This document shows, piece by piece, positions 25,201 through 33,397 of a stretch of DNA of 64,000 bases. The stretch comes from Streptosporangium sp. NBC_01755. Lineage in GTDB: Bacteria > Actinomycetota > Actinomycetes > Streptosporangiales > Streptosporangiaceae. A program made the translations under genes and the position numbers. The notes beneath the pieces are model-generated. The model had not been told where the DNA came from. It did no database searches and worked only from the letters and a program-made list of their open reading frames with translations. Each line of letters opens with the position of its first letter. Positions within the stretch are counted from its first letter, which is position 1. The stretch covers positions 5,890,001 to 5,954,000 of the forward strand of contig NZ_CP109131.1 in NCBI RefSeq assembly GCF_035917995.1, written 5' to 3'.

Positions 25201-25428
25201 CAATCACGCAAGTAAGATGACATGCGTACCCATGAAGTAGGCCGTGCCCAGGAATGTTGGTCACGCGCTTTCGTTCATAAGGCCCATGTAGGAAGTACGC
25301 TTCCTTGGCGAGTGTGCACTCCAAAATATGGCGCTTTGAGACGGCTTGACCATGGAGAACAATGAGTATTGACTTATCGCCCATTCTATGCCCACTCCGG
25401 CAAAGGTCAGGCGAGGGGGGTGAGAGCC

Positions 25429-26202
25429 GTGCCATCACTGTCCGGCGAGGACTATCGCAGACTGTTGAAGTTCGTAACCCTGGCGATAGATGATGTGAGA
25501 CCGCACTTTCCCAGTGTCACGATGAACGCATGCCTTCGTGAACTTTTCGAGGCTGATGTCGTCGGGGCCGGGACCGTCGACCTGCTGGGCACCTCCAGTC
25601 GGCGCTGGGCCACCAATCCGGCCCCGGTTGATCTGGGATCTGTGGGGTTTCACGAGCTCGCCATCCACCATCCGATCTTGGGCGCTTACCGTCGCAGCCA
25701 AGAGACGACACCATTACGGCTGAGCGACGTCTCAGACTCGTCGGACGATCGTGACGCTCTTCGCTTTCTCCAACTCGTGCCGGGCATCAGTCGAGTAATC
25801 ACCATTCCCCTGGCCGTCTCGGCACTACGCATCAGCGTGATTGCCATCATGCGTTCCGGCCGCGACTTCGCCACCCGGGACATGCTTATGGCCCAGCGAC
25901 TTCAGCCGATCGTCGCTGGTATCTATGCACTTCAGGTCAGCGATGCCCCCGGCAGGCCAAGAGCCCTCAACCCAGCCGGTCTTTTTGACGATGACCTGGA
26001 TATCCGGCTCACGGAGAGAGAACTCGTCGTACTCGGCTTCCTGAGCAGCGACCTGATCCCGGCTGCGATAGCCCGCCGCCTCGACATGTCACCAAGGACG
26101 CTGGACAAGCACATCCAGCACATCTATCGGAAGTTTGACACTCGTGATCGCACCAGCACTGTTCTGAAGGCCCAAAACCTGGGATTCTTCCAGCGTTCTT
26201 GA
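25429..26202 (+). CDS. LuxR-type (HTH_LUXR) transcriptional regulator
   Basis: The GTG start preceded by GAGGGGGG gives 257 residues. The last ~60 form a LuxR/GerE helix-turn-helix: LTERELVVLGFLSSDLIPAA, IARRLDMSPRTLDKHIQHIY. The N-terminal 190 residues resemble a sensor (GAF-like) domain, but I cannot name it. It is divergent from the lectin gene over a 228-bp gap, so it may control that gene. An upstream in-frame extension from 25369 is less likely. Confidence 0.8.
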   Translation: MPSLSGEDYRRLLKFVTLAIDDVRPHFPSVTMNACLRELFEADVVGAGTVDLLGTSSRRWATNPAPVDLGSVGFHELAIHHPILGAYRRSQETTPLRLSDVSDSSDDRDALRFLQLVPGISRVITIPLAVSALRISVIAIMRSGRDFATRDMLMAQRLQPIVAGIYALQVSDAPGRPRALNPAGLFDDDLDIRLTERELVVLGFLSSDLIPAAIARRLDMSPRTLDKHIQHIYRKFDTRDRTSTVLKAQNLGFFQRS

Positions 26203-26285
26203 CGGGATGTTTCCACCGGGGCGACGCTGTACCCAAGTCCTTGCTTGTACAAGGTGACCGTGACGACCCCGGACATCGCGGGTGA

Positions 26286-26690
26286 TCAATAGAGGTAGCC
26301 GCACGGGGAGTGCGGCTCTCGCTCGTCGAACTTTTCTACCGTGCCGCAACCGATTTGCCTGGAGCCCAACCAGGCGTACATCGCACCCACCGAGATCCTT
26401 CCGCGCGAGGGGTTCCACCAGCGGTGCTCAGGAATGGTCGCCGACCGCCTTCTGGCCGGGCTAAGGCCAGCACCAGGTAGGTGTTGTGGACGGTGCCGGG
26501 CGCGTACCCGGCCGCGCTCAGCCCTCCAATCAGGTCCTTGACCATCGGCCGGGTGACCGCGTTCAACGGCATGTGCCCGACGTGGGGGGTTGATGCGGTT
26601 CTTCAGGGAGACGGCGTAGCCGGTGGCGGTGCTGGGGGCCAGGGTGATCCGCGCCGTCAGCCACCTGTCGGCGTGGGTCTCGAAGGTCAC
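26286..26690 (-). pseudogene. Decayed tyrosine-type phage integrase, N-terminal part
   Basis: Minus-strand frames show pieces of an integrase arm/SAM-like domain: FETHADRWLTARITLAPSTA and YAVSLKNRIN in one frame, then LNAVTRPMVKDLIGGLSAAG and YAPGTVHNTYLVLA in another. At least one frameshift separates them, and the catalytic C-terminal domain with R..HxxR..Y is absent. It marks an old integrated element at the right edge of the GC-poorer islet. The 26691-27237 stretch beyond shows only short unrecognised frames and no convincing gene. Confidence 0.6.
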
Positions 26691-27237
26691 GTTCCCGGCC
26701 TTGGGGCGGTCTTGAGCATGCCGGCTTCCCCGATGCGCAGCCGTGCCACCGAGGGCCGCACGTCGCCGCCCTCGTCGGAGTCGTCACCAAGCGGCCAGTT
26801 CACGTGCTGCTCGAACGTGGCCCCGAACCGCCCGCTGTCTTTGTAGTTGAAGAACTGATCGAGCCCGTTGATCAATTTAGACATGAAGCGACGGCTGGCA
26901 GTTCAGCTCACCCCTCGCCACGGGAAACGATCCCCAGGGAGCGGAGTTCCTCGTCGAGGCGGCGGACGTGCTTGTTGCCCGCCCACGGCTGGAGCCGGGC
27001 ACGCGCCTGACGTACGGAGTCGGCGAGCCGACCAGAACTGTGCGAGCTGGTGAGGTGGGCAGCATCGCGGATCTTGTCGACTTATGACAAGACTCCTGAG
27101 AGCTACCTCGCCGGTCTCCACCTTCGCGCCGCGATGATCTGGTTTAAAGACCTCACCCGGACCATCCCTTGATCACAACCAAATACGCGCCCTAGTGCGA
27201 GACGGGGATGCCCGTCGTTCCCGGGTAGTGCTGAGGT

Positions 27238-27966
27238 ATGACCGCAGAATCGAAGGATCCGCTGGCGGATCTCAACCCGTTCGACATATTCGACACCGAG
27301 GCCCTCCGCCTCGACCGTTTCTTCTCCGGGCTCGACGCGGAGGGCTGGCGGCGTCCCTCGCGGGCGGCGGGCTGGTCGGTCCGCGACGTGCTCGGGCACC
27401 TGGCGGGGGAGGAGCTGTACAACCACGCCTGTCTGGACGACGACATCGACGGGTTCGTCGCGATGCTCGGGAGCGAGGGAGTGGAGGGCGGTTTCAATGC
27501 CTTCAACGCCTGGTGCGTGCAGCGCCGCCGTGACGTTCCGGTCGAGGAGGTGCTCCAGGAGTGGCGGCGCGAGAACGGGGAGACGCGCGAGCGGATGCGC
27601 GAGCTCGGCCGCGACGCCTTGCTGCCGACCCTCGCGGGGCCGTACCCGGTGGGGTCGCAGACCTTCCACTACGACTCGGAGTACGCCACCCACGCCGACG
27701 ACGTCGGCGCGCCCGTCGCGGAGGACGAGGAGGACGAGCGGGTCTGGTGGCGGGCGAGGGTGGGCGCGTTCGTGCTCGCGGAGCAGGGGGCGAAGGTCCA
27801 GGTCGAGCTGACCGCCGACGGGATCTGGGTGCACGCCTACGACATGAGCGAGCAACTGGGGCCCCCGGCGTTCGTGGCGGCGACCGTCGGCCGCCTGCCG
27901 GACGACCACCCCGTCGACCATCCCCTCGACCGCAGGCTCAGGGCCGCCCTGCGCTGCCTGGCCTGA
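27238..27966 (+). CDS. MDMPI/DinB-like (maleylpyruvate isomerase family) protein
   Basis: 242 residues. The N-terminal half has the pattern ADLNPFDIFDTEALRLDRFF, then SRAAGWSVRDVLGHLAGEE, which matches the mycothiol maleylpyruvate isomerase N domain with metal-binding His residues (also HADDVG later). Family members are actinobacterial metalloproteins that use mycothiol or have unknown roles. The substrate cannot be inferred. The gene is convergent with terC, with only 13 bases between stops. Confidence 0.8.
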   Translation: MTAESKDPLADLNPFDIFDTEALRLDRFFSGLDAEGWRRPSRAAGWSVRDVLGHLAGEELYNHACLDDDIDGFVAMLGSEGVEGGFNAFNAWCVQRRRDVPVEEVLQEWRRENGETRERMRELGRDALLPTLAGPYPVGSQTFHYDSEYATHADDVGAPVAEDEEDERVWWRARVGAFVLAEQGAKVQVELTADGIWVHAYDMSEQLGPPAFVAATVGRLPDDHPVDHPLDRRLRAALRCLA

Positions 27967-27979
27967 GCTTTTCGAGGCC

Positions 27980-29017
27980 TCAGCGGTCGTTCTGCCCCTG
28001 TCGCCCCTGGCCCTGGCCCTCGTCCCCGTCCTTGCGGCGCATCCGGTGCGGGGTGCCCGCCCGCGCGCGCTCCTCGGGGTGGGCGCGTACCCTGCGCAGG
28101 CTGAAGACGACGGTGACCAGCAGCACCAGGAAGATCACTATCAGCGAGAGCGGGGTCGGGATCTCGGGGAAGGACCGGGAGACGTCCTCGTGCAGGAAGG
28201 CCAGGATGAGCTTCAGGCCGATGAAGCCGAGAATGACCGCAAGGCCGATCGACAGGTAGACCAGGCGCTCCAGCAGGCCCTCGATCAGAAAGTACAGGGC
28301 ACGCAGCCCCAGCAGCGCGAAGGCGTTGGCGGCGAAGACGATGAGCGGGTGCGTGGTGACGCCGAAGACCGCCGGAATGGAGTCGAGGGCGAACAGCAGG
28401 TCGGTGCTTCCGATCGCGAGGAAGACCACGAACAGCGGGGTGACCATCCGCTTTCCGTCCTCGCGGACGACGAGCTTGCCGTCGTGCAGGTTCTCGGTGA
28501 CCGGGAGCGCCTTCGAGATGAAGCGGATCAGGGGGTTGCTCTCGATGTCGGGCTCCTCGTTCCGGTGCCGGACGAGCTGGATCGCCGTCCAGATCAGCAG
28601 CAGGCCGAAGAGCAGGAATGTGAAGGAGAAGAGGCTGATGGCCGCCGCGCCGACCGCGATGAGGACGGCGCGCAGCACGAGGGCGGTGGCGATCCCGAAG
28701 AGCAGCACCTTCTGCTGGTTCTCCGGGGGCACCGAGAAGCGCGCCATGATGATGACGAAGACGAAGAGGTTGTCGACGGAGAGGCTCTTCTCCACCAGCC
28801 ACCCGGCGAAGTACTCGGCCGCCAGCGTCGACCCGGCCAGCCACCACAGGACCAGGCCGAAGGCGATGGCCACGCCGATGTAGAAGACGCTCCAGGCGGT
28901 GGCCTCGCGGATGCCCACGGCGTGCGGCCGGCGCGCCGCCACCACGAAGTCGAGGACGAGCAGCGCGATCACCAGCGCGACGACCGCGATCCACACACCT
29001 ATCGAATCGATCGCCAC
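27980..29017 (-). CDS. TerC-family integral membrane protein
   Basis: 345 residues from a GTG with GGAGG eight bases upstream. About nine hydrophobic segments, with the TerC hallmarks VEKSLSVDNLFVFVIIM and GSTDLLFALDSIPAVFG (conserved Asp residues in the membrane). TerC/Alx proteins are linked to tellurite resistance and metal (Mn) export, and to metallation of secreted proteins. The C-terminus is a basic, Gln/Gly-rich tail. The leader contains a small CTTACC-TGAG-GGTAAG hairpin. I do not see the core of a yybP-ykoY riboswitch. Confidence 0.92.
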   Translation of the reverse strand: MAIDSIGVWIAVVALVIALLVLDFVVAARRPHAVGIREATAWSVFYIGVAIAFGLVLWWLAGSTLAAEYFAGWLVEKSLSVDNLFVFVIIMARFSVPPENQQKVLLFGIATALVLRAVLIAVGAAAISLFSFTFLLFGLLLIWTAIQLVRHRNEEPDIESNPLIRFISKALPVTENLHDGKLVVREDGKRMVTPLFVVFLAIGSTDLLFALDSIPAVFGVTTHPLIVFAANAFALLGLRALYFLIEGLLERLVYLSIGLAVILGFIGLKLILAFLHEDVSRSFPEIPTPLSLIVIFLVLLVTVVFSLRRVRAHPEERARAGTPHRMRRKDGDEGQGQGRQGQNDR

Positions 29018-29128
29018 CCGTGCACCCTCCTGCCGGTTGAGAATCCTCGCTTACCCTCAGGTAAGGGGATCCACACCCGGAGGCTACCGCCCCACGCGAC
29101 GGACACGGGATGGTGAAGGGAGCGCGGG

Positions 29129-29521
29129 TCAGCGGGCCGAGCGGGCCCGGTGTTTGGTCCAGATGTCCAGGGCCACGGCGGCGAGCAGGACCAGGCCCTT
29201 GAAGAGCATGACCCGCTCGCTGGGCGCGCCGATCAGGGACATGCCGTTGTTGATCACAGCCATGACGAGGCCGCCGACCGCCTTGCCCACCCCGCTCTGG
29301 ACCGCGGCGCCGCCGATGAAGGCGGCCGCGATGGCGTCCAGCTCGAAGCCGTTGCCCGCCGTCGGGCCGGCCTGGTTCAGCCGCCCGGCGAAGACGATCC
29401 CGGCGAGCGCCCCCATGTTGACGAAGATCCAGAACGTGACGGACTTGCGATCGAGCGGATCGTGATCGACGGTTACCCTGATGGTCTCCTTTGCCGCCAT
29501 AGTGGCGCGGTAGTACCGCAC
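29129..29521 (-). pseudogene. Sugar ABC permease (XylH/MmsB-type), C-terminal fragment
   Basis: From about residue 30 the 130-residue frame matches the last quarter of BPD_transp_2 sugar permeases: FVNMGALAGIVFAGRLNQAG, DAIAAAFIGGAAV and GVGKAVGGLVMAVINNGMS. The first ~30 residues (RYYRATMAAKETIRV) do not belong to that family and look like another gene's start or chance coding. Functional members have about 400 residues with eight or more helices. The ATP-binding and solute-binding genes are missing. Confidence 0.7.
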
Positions 29522-29730
29522 TAAGATCTTTTCCGCTGGTCGAGGTGTCGGCTGCGAAGTGGTCCTGTCGCCGCCCCGGGTCGGGCCGGCCCGCCGGGCG
29601 GAGGCGATTCTGTCGATACGGTACGGAGTGCCGTCACGTGTGGGTGACGTTCTTGTGAAATTCGGTGAACACGGCCGCTAGGTGTGATCTTTAGGCTGTC
29701 CTGGGACTTCTTTGGACATCGGCTCTGTTT

Positions 29731-29757
29731 GTGAACAGGCATTGGTCACTTGTTCAC
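29731..29757 (+). promoter_or_regulatory. Inverted repeat upstream of the peptide-transporter operon
   Basis: GTGAACA and TGTTCAC form a perfect 7-bp inverted repeat with a 13-base spacer, in the relatively AT-rich leader about 95 bases before the binding-protein start. It is a good operator candidate for a dimeric regulator. Which regulator is unknown; the XRE-cupin protein at 47362-47988 is one candidate. Confidence 0.4.
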
Positions 29758-29849
29758 TAAACTCATGTCTGATAGAACAAATGCCACATGTAGGTCGGGT
29801 GGACGGCTCCCCGCGCGGCCTATCCCTCGTGGCCCCCTGGAGGACTGCC

Positions 29850-31526
29850 GTGCCCGGCTTCTCTCGTCTCAACGGTCCGGGATCCCCGGCGCTGTCCCGC
29901 CGCTCGGTCCTGCAGCTCGGCAGCGGGGTCGCCCTCCTCCTGGCGACCGGATGCGCCGCGGGCACCACGGCGGGCGGCGGATCCGCCACCCCCGCAGCGA
30001 GCACCGCCCCCGGCGGGACCCCCGCCGCCTCGAAGCTGCGGATCGCCGTGAGCAGCTACCTGAGCAGCTGGGACCAGGACTTCGTCGGGTTCGACCTGAC
30101 CGCGCTGATGCTCTACAAGAACGTCTTCCCCTACATGATCGACTACGGGGTCACCTCGGTCGGCGACGGCCAGATCCTCGACACCGAGGCCATCGCCCCG
30201 ACCTTCGCCGAGTCCTTCGAGCCCGACGCCGACAACAAGGTCTGGACCCTCAAGCTGCGCAAGGGCGTCAAGTTCGCCAGTGGCAACGAGATGACCGCCA
30301 AGGACGTCAAGTGGTCCAAGGACCGCGCGTTCGCCGCGAAGGCCAACGTCGCCGGCGTCTACCGGCTGATCGGGCTCACCAAGGCCGACCAGGTCGAGGT
30401 GGTCGACGACTACACGGTGACGTTCACCCAGGCCTTCCCCAGTGCCCTGACCCGGCAGATCCAGGCCATCTCGCTGTACGTCTTCGACTCCGAGGAGGCG
30501 AAGAAGCACGCCACCGACGCCGACCCCTGGGCCAAGGAGTGGTTCGCCAAGAACCCCCCGACCGGCGGCTACTTCAACGTGGAGAAGGCGGTCCAGGGCC
30601 AGGAGATCGTGCTCACCGCCAACGCCGGCTACCCCGGCCCCGACGGCGCCAAGAGCTCGGAGATCAGGCTGAGCGTGGTGCCCGCGGCCTCAAACCAGCG
30701 CCTGCAGCTGCAGAACGGCGACATCGACGTCGCCTTCGGCATCGGCCAGCGCGACATCAAGGACCTCAAGTCCACGAAGGGCATCAAGGTCATCTCCGCG
30801 CCGAGCAACAACCAGCTCGTCATCCAGATGTCGGTGACCACCGCCCCCTTCGACGACCCCGCGGTGCGCAGGGCGCTCGCCCACGCGGTGCCGTACGAGC
30901 AGATCATCGCCAACGTCTACGGCGGCGACGCGCGGGCGGCCAAGAGCGTCGTCCCGCTGGACATGCCCGGCTACTCCGAGACCGGCTACCCCTACGCCTA
31001 CGACGTCGCCAAGGCCAAGGAGACACTGGCCGCGGCGGGCAAGACCTCGATCACCTCCGAGCTGGTCTTCCAGACCGACAGCGAGGAGCAGCAGCAGATC
31101 GCCGTACTCGTGCAGAGCGAGGCCAGGAAGGCGGGCATCGAGCTGAAGCTCACCCCGCTCGACCCCGCCACGCTCGCCGAGCGCAGGGAGAAGAAGAACA
31201 TCCCCCTGCAGGTCACTCTGGGCCAGCTCTGGGTCAACGACGTGGAGTACATGCTCGGCACCAGCCTCACCAAGGGCGCCAGCCTCAACTACTCCAACTA
31301 CGTCAACCCCGAGATCGAGAAGATCTTCGAGGAGTCCCACACCGTCGTCGACGCGGCCGAGCGCGCCAAGCTCTGGCTGCGCGTGCAGGAGATCCTGGCC
31401 GAGGACGTGCCGTGGGCCGTCATCTGCCAGCCCAACTTCAACCTCCCCGTCCGGGAAGAGGTGGCGGGATGGGTCCAGCCGATGGACGGCCTGGCCCGGC
31501 TGCGCTACCTGAGCATCTCCTCCTGA
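29850..31526 (+). CDS. Peptide/nickel-type ABC transporter solute-binding lipoprotein (TAT signal)
   Basis: The GTG at 29850 follows GGAGGA. The N-terminus contains SRRSVLQLGSGVALLL and the lipobox LLATGC, so it is probably exported folded by the Tat system and lipid-anchored. The rest is an SBP_bac_5 fold, with KVWTLKLRKGVKFASGNEM and TAKDVKWSKDRAF typical of DppA/OppA. It is the first gene of a long operon with two permeases, a fused ATPase and amide hydrolases, and would capture the operon's substrate outside the cell. Confidence 0.92.
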   Translation: MPGFSRLNGPGSPALSRRSVLQLGSGVALLLATGCAAGTTAGGGSATPAASTAPGGTPAASKLRIAVSSYLSSWDQDFVGFDLTALMLYKNVFPYMIDYGVTSVGDGQILDTEAIAPTFAESFEPDADNKVWTLKLRKGVKFASGNEMTAKDVKWSKDRAFAAKANVAGVYRLIGLTKADQVEVVDDYTVTFTQAFPSALTRQIQAISLYVFDSEEAKKHATDADPWAKEWFAKNPPTGGYFNVEKAVQGQEIVLTANAGYPGPDGAKSSEIRLSVVPAASNQRLQLQNGDIDVAFGIGQRDIKDLKSTKGIKVISAPSNNQLVIQMSVTTAPFDDPAVRRALAHAVPYEQIIANVYGGDARAAKSVVPLDMPGYSETGYPYAYDVAKAKETLAAAGKTSITSELVFQTDSEEQQQIAVLVQSEARKAGIELKLTPLDPATLAERREKKNIPLQVTLGQLWVNDVEYMLGTSLTKGASLNYSNYVNPEIEKIFEESHTVVDAAERAKLWLRVQEILAEDVPWAVICQPNFNLPVREEVAGWVQPMDGLARLRYLSISS

Positions 31527-31529
31527 TCC

Positions 31530-32540
31530 ATGCGTATCCTCCGGTTCGTCCTCAGGCGGCTGTTCCAGCTCGTCCCGGTGCTCCTCGGGGTGGTCGTACT
31601 GACCTTCCTGCTCGTCAGAGTCCTGCCGGGTGACCCGATCCGTACCATCCTCGGCCCCAACGCCACGGAGGCGGACGCCGCCGCGGCGCGGGCCAGGTTC
31701 GGGCTGGACCGGCCCCTGTGGCAGCAGTTCCTCGACTACGTCGGGGGACTGTTCACCGGTGACTTCGGCACCTCCATCCAGAGCGGTGCCCCGGTGGGCT
31801 CGGAGATGGCCCTGCGGGTCGGGCCGACCATGGAACTCGTGCTGATCGCGCTGGCCGTGGCGCTGGTGCTGGCGGTGGTGCTCGGCATCTGGTCGGCCAG
31901 GAACGCGGGCCGGTTCGGCGACCACACGGTCCGTGTCGCGGCGCTCATCGGCAACTCGGTGCCGGAGTTCTGGCTCGGACTGGTGCTGGTCCTGGTGGGC
32001 TACAGCGTGCTGGGCTGGTTCCCGGCACCCAGCGGCCGGGTGGATCCCGACACCGAGCTGAGCCTGATCACCGGCGCCGACCTGCTCGACGCGGCGCTGA
32101 CCGCCAACGGCCCCGCGTTCGTCTCCGCACTGGAGCACCTCGCGCTGCCGGTGGCCACGCTCGTCATCGTCATCGTCGCGCCGCTGCTGCGCAGCGTCCG
32201 GGCCTCCGCGCTTGAGGTACTGGCCTCCGAGGCGTACACGGCCGCCGCCGCGCACGGCCTGAAGGACCGGCTGCTGCTCCGCGGCTACCTGGTGCGGGCC
32301 ACGCTGGTGCGGCTCCCCGCGCTGGCGGCCCTGGTGTTCGGCTTCTCCATCGGCTCGACGGTCCTCGTGGAGTACGTCTTCTCCTGGCAGGGCTTCGGGC
32401 AGTGGGCGCTGCGCGGCCTGCTCTACCGGGACTACCCGGTGGTTCAGGCGTCGGTGCTCGTGATCGCGCTGTTCTACGTGGTGGTCTTCCTCATCGCCGA
32501 CGTCGTCCACGCGATCCTCGACCCGAGAGTGAGGATCTGA
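31530..32540 (+). CDS. DppB-type ABC permease
   Basis: 336 residues with six predicted helices. It starts MRILRFVLRRLFQLVPVLLG with VRVLPGDPI, the DppB signature, and has the EAA-like loop SEAYTAAAAHGLKDR facing the ATPase. The VEYVFSWQGFGQWAL segment is typical near the C-terminus. It lies three bases behind the binding protein and overlaps the DppC-type gene. Confidence 0.93.
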   Translation: MRILRFVLRRLFQLVPVLLGVVVLTFLLVRVLPGDPIRTILGPNATEADAAAARARFGLDRPLWQQFLDYVGGLFTGDFGTSIQSGAPVGSEMALRVGPTMELVLIALAVALVLAVVLGIWSARNAGRFGDHTVRVAALIGNSVPEFWLGLVLVLVGYSVLGWFPAPSGRVDPDTELSLITGADLLDAALTANGPAFVSALEHLALPVATLVIVIVAPLLRSVRASALEVLASEAYTAAAAHGLKDRLLLRGYLVRATLVRLPALAALVFGFSIGSTVLVEYVFSWQGFGQWALRGLLYRDYPVVQASVLVIALFYVVVFLIADVVHAILDPRVRI

Positions 32541-33391
32541 TGGCCGAAGCTTCAGGAGTCCGGGAGGCGGGCGCGGACCGCCGCTTCGCATCGTCCCTGA
32601 TCACGGTGGGCTCCGCCATCCTGGCCCTGGTCGCGGTGGCCGTCGTGTTCGCGCCGCTGCTGAGCTCCTGGGGCCCAGAGGAGATCGACCCCCTCGCCTC
32701 TCTCACCCCGCCCGGCGGTGCGCACCTGCTGGGCACCGACCTCAACGGCATGGACGTGTGGAGCCGGGTCCTGCACGCCGCCCGGCTCGACGTCGGCATC
32801 GCCGTCGCCGCGGTCGCCCTGGCCGTGGTCGCGGGCAGCCTCGTCGGCCTGGTCGCCGGATACCGGGGCGGTTGGGCCGACGACGTGCTGATGCGGGTGC
32901 TCGACGTCTTCCAGGCGTTCCCCACCTTCATCCTGGCCCTGGCGGTGGCCGCGCTGCTCGGCGGCGGCACGGCCAACCTGGTCGCGGTCATCGCCCTGGT
33001 GAACGCGCCCGCCTACGCCCGGCTGGTCCGCGCCGAGGTGCGCTCCATCAGGGAGCTGCCCTTCGTGGAGGCGTCCCGCACCTCGGGCTCCTCCTTCTGG
33101 GGGGTGCTCTGGCGGCACGTACTGCCCAACAGCCTGACGCCGGTACGCGTCATCGCCCCGCTGAACTGCGGCTGGGCCATGCTCACGCTGGCCGGGCTGT
33201 CCTTTCTGGGACTCGGCGTGCCGGTGCCCACCGCGGAGTGGGGCGCCATGATCAGCCTCGGCTCCGGCGACGTCGTCGCGGGCCGGTGGTGGACCTCGGT
33301 CCCGCCCGGCCTCTTCCTGCTGATCTGCGTCCTGGGCTTCAGCCTCCTCGGTGAGGGCCTGCAGGAACGCGCCGACTCCACGAGGAGGTGA
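32540..33391 (+). CDS. DppC-type ABC permease
   Basis: 283 residues from an ATG overlapping the DppB stop (TGATG). The family signature HLLGTDLNGMDVWSRVLHAA follows the first helix. Typical membrane segments and the EAA loop VEASRTSGSSFWGVLWRHVL are present, ending in FSLLGEGLQERAD. It pairs with the DppB-type protein to form the channel. Confidence 0.93.
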   Translation: MAEASGVREAGADRRFASSLITVGSAILALVAVAVVFAPLLSSWGPEEIDPLASLTPPGGAHLLGTDLNGMDVWSRVLHAARLDVGIAVAAVALAVVAGSLVGLVAGYRGGWADDVLMRVLDVFQAFPTFILALAVAALLGGGTANLVAVIALVNAPAYARLVRAEVRSIRELPFVEASRTSGSSFWGVLWRHVLPNSLTPVRVIAPLNCGWAMLTLAGLSFLGLGVPVPTAEWGAMISLGSGDVVAGRWWTSVPPGLFLLICVLGFSLLGEGLQERADSTRR

Positions 33392-33397
33392 CAGACG

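Noticed and set aside
26868-27121. Short frames on both strands between the integrase remnant and the MDMPI gene
   Set aside because: Each is under 75 codons, mutually overlapping, Arg-rich, and without ribosome sites or recognisable motifs.
29018-29130. Possible yybP-ykoY manganese riboswitch before terC
   Set aside because: Only a small hairpin (CTTACC/GGTAAG) is present; the conserved core expected for that riboswitch is not seen.
30690-32591. 633-codon minus-strand frame opposite the transporter genes
   Set aside because: Antisense to the binding protein and permease genes; composition is low-complexity Glu/Gly/Arg/His. No start or family evidence.
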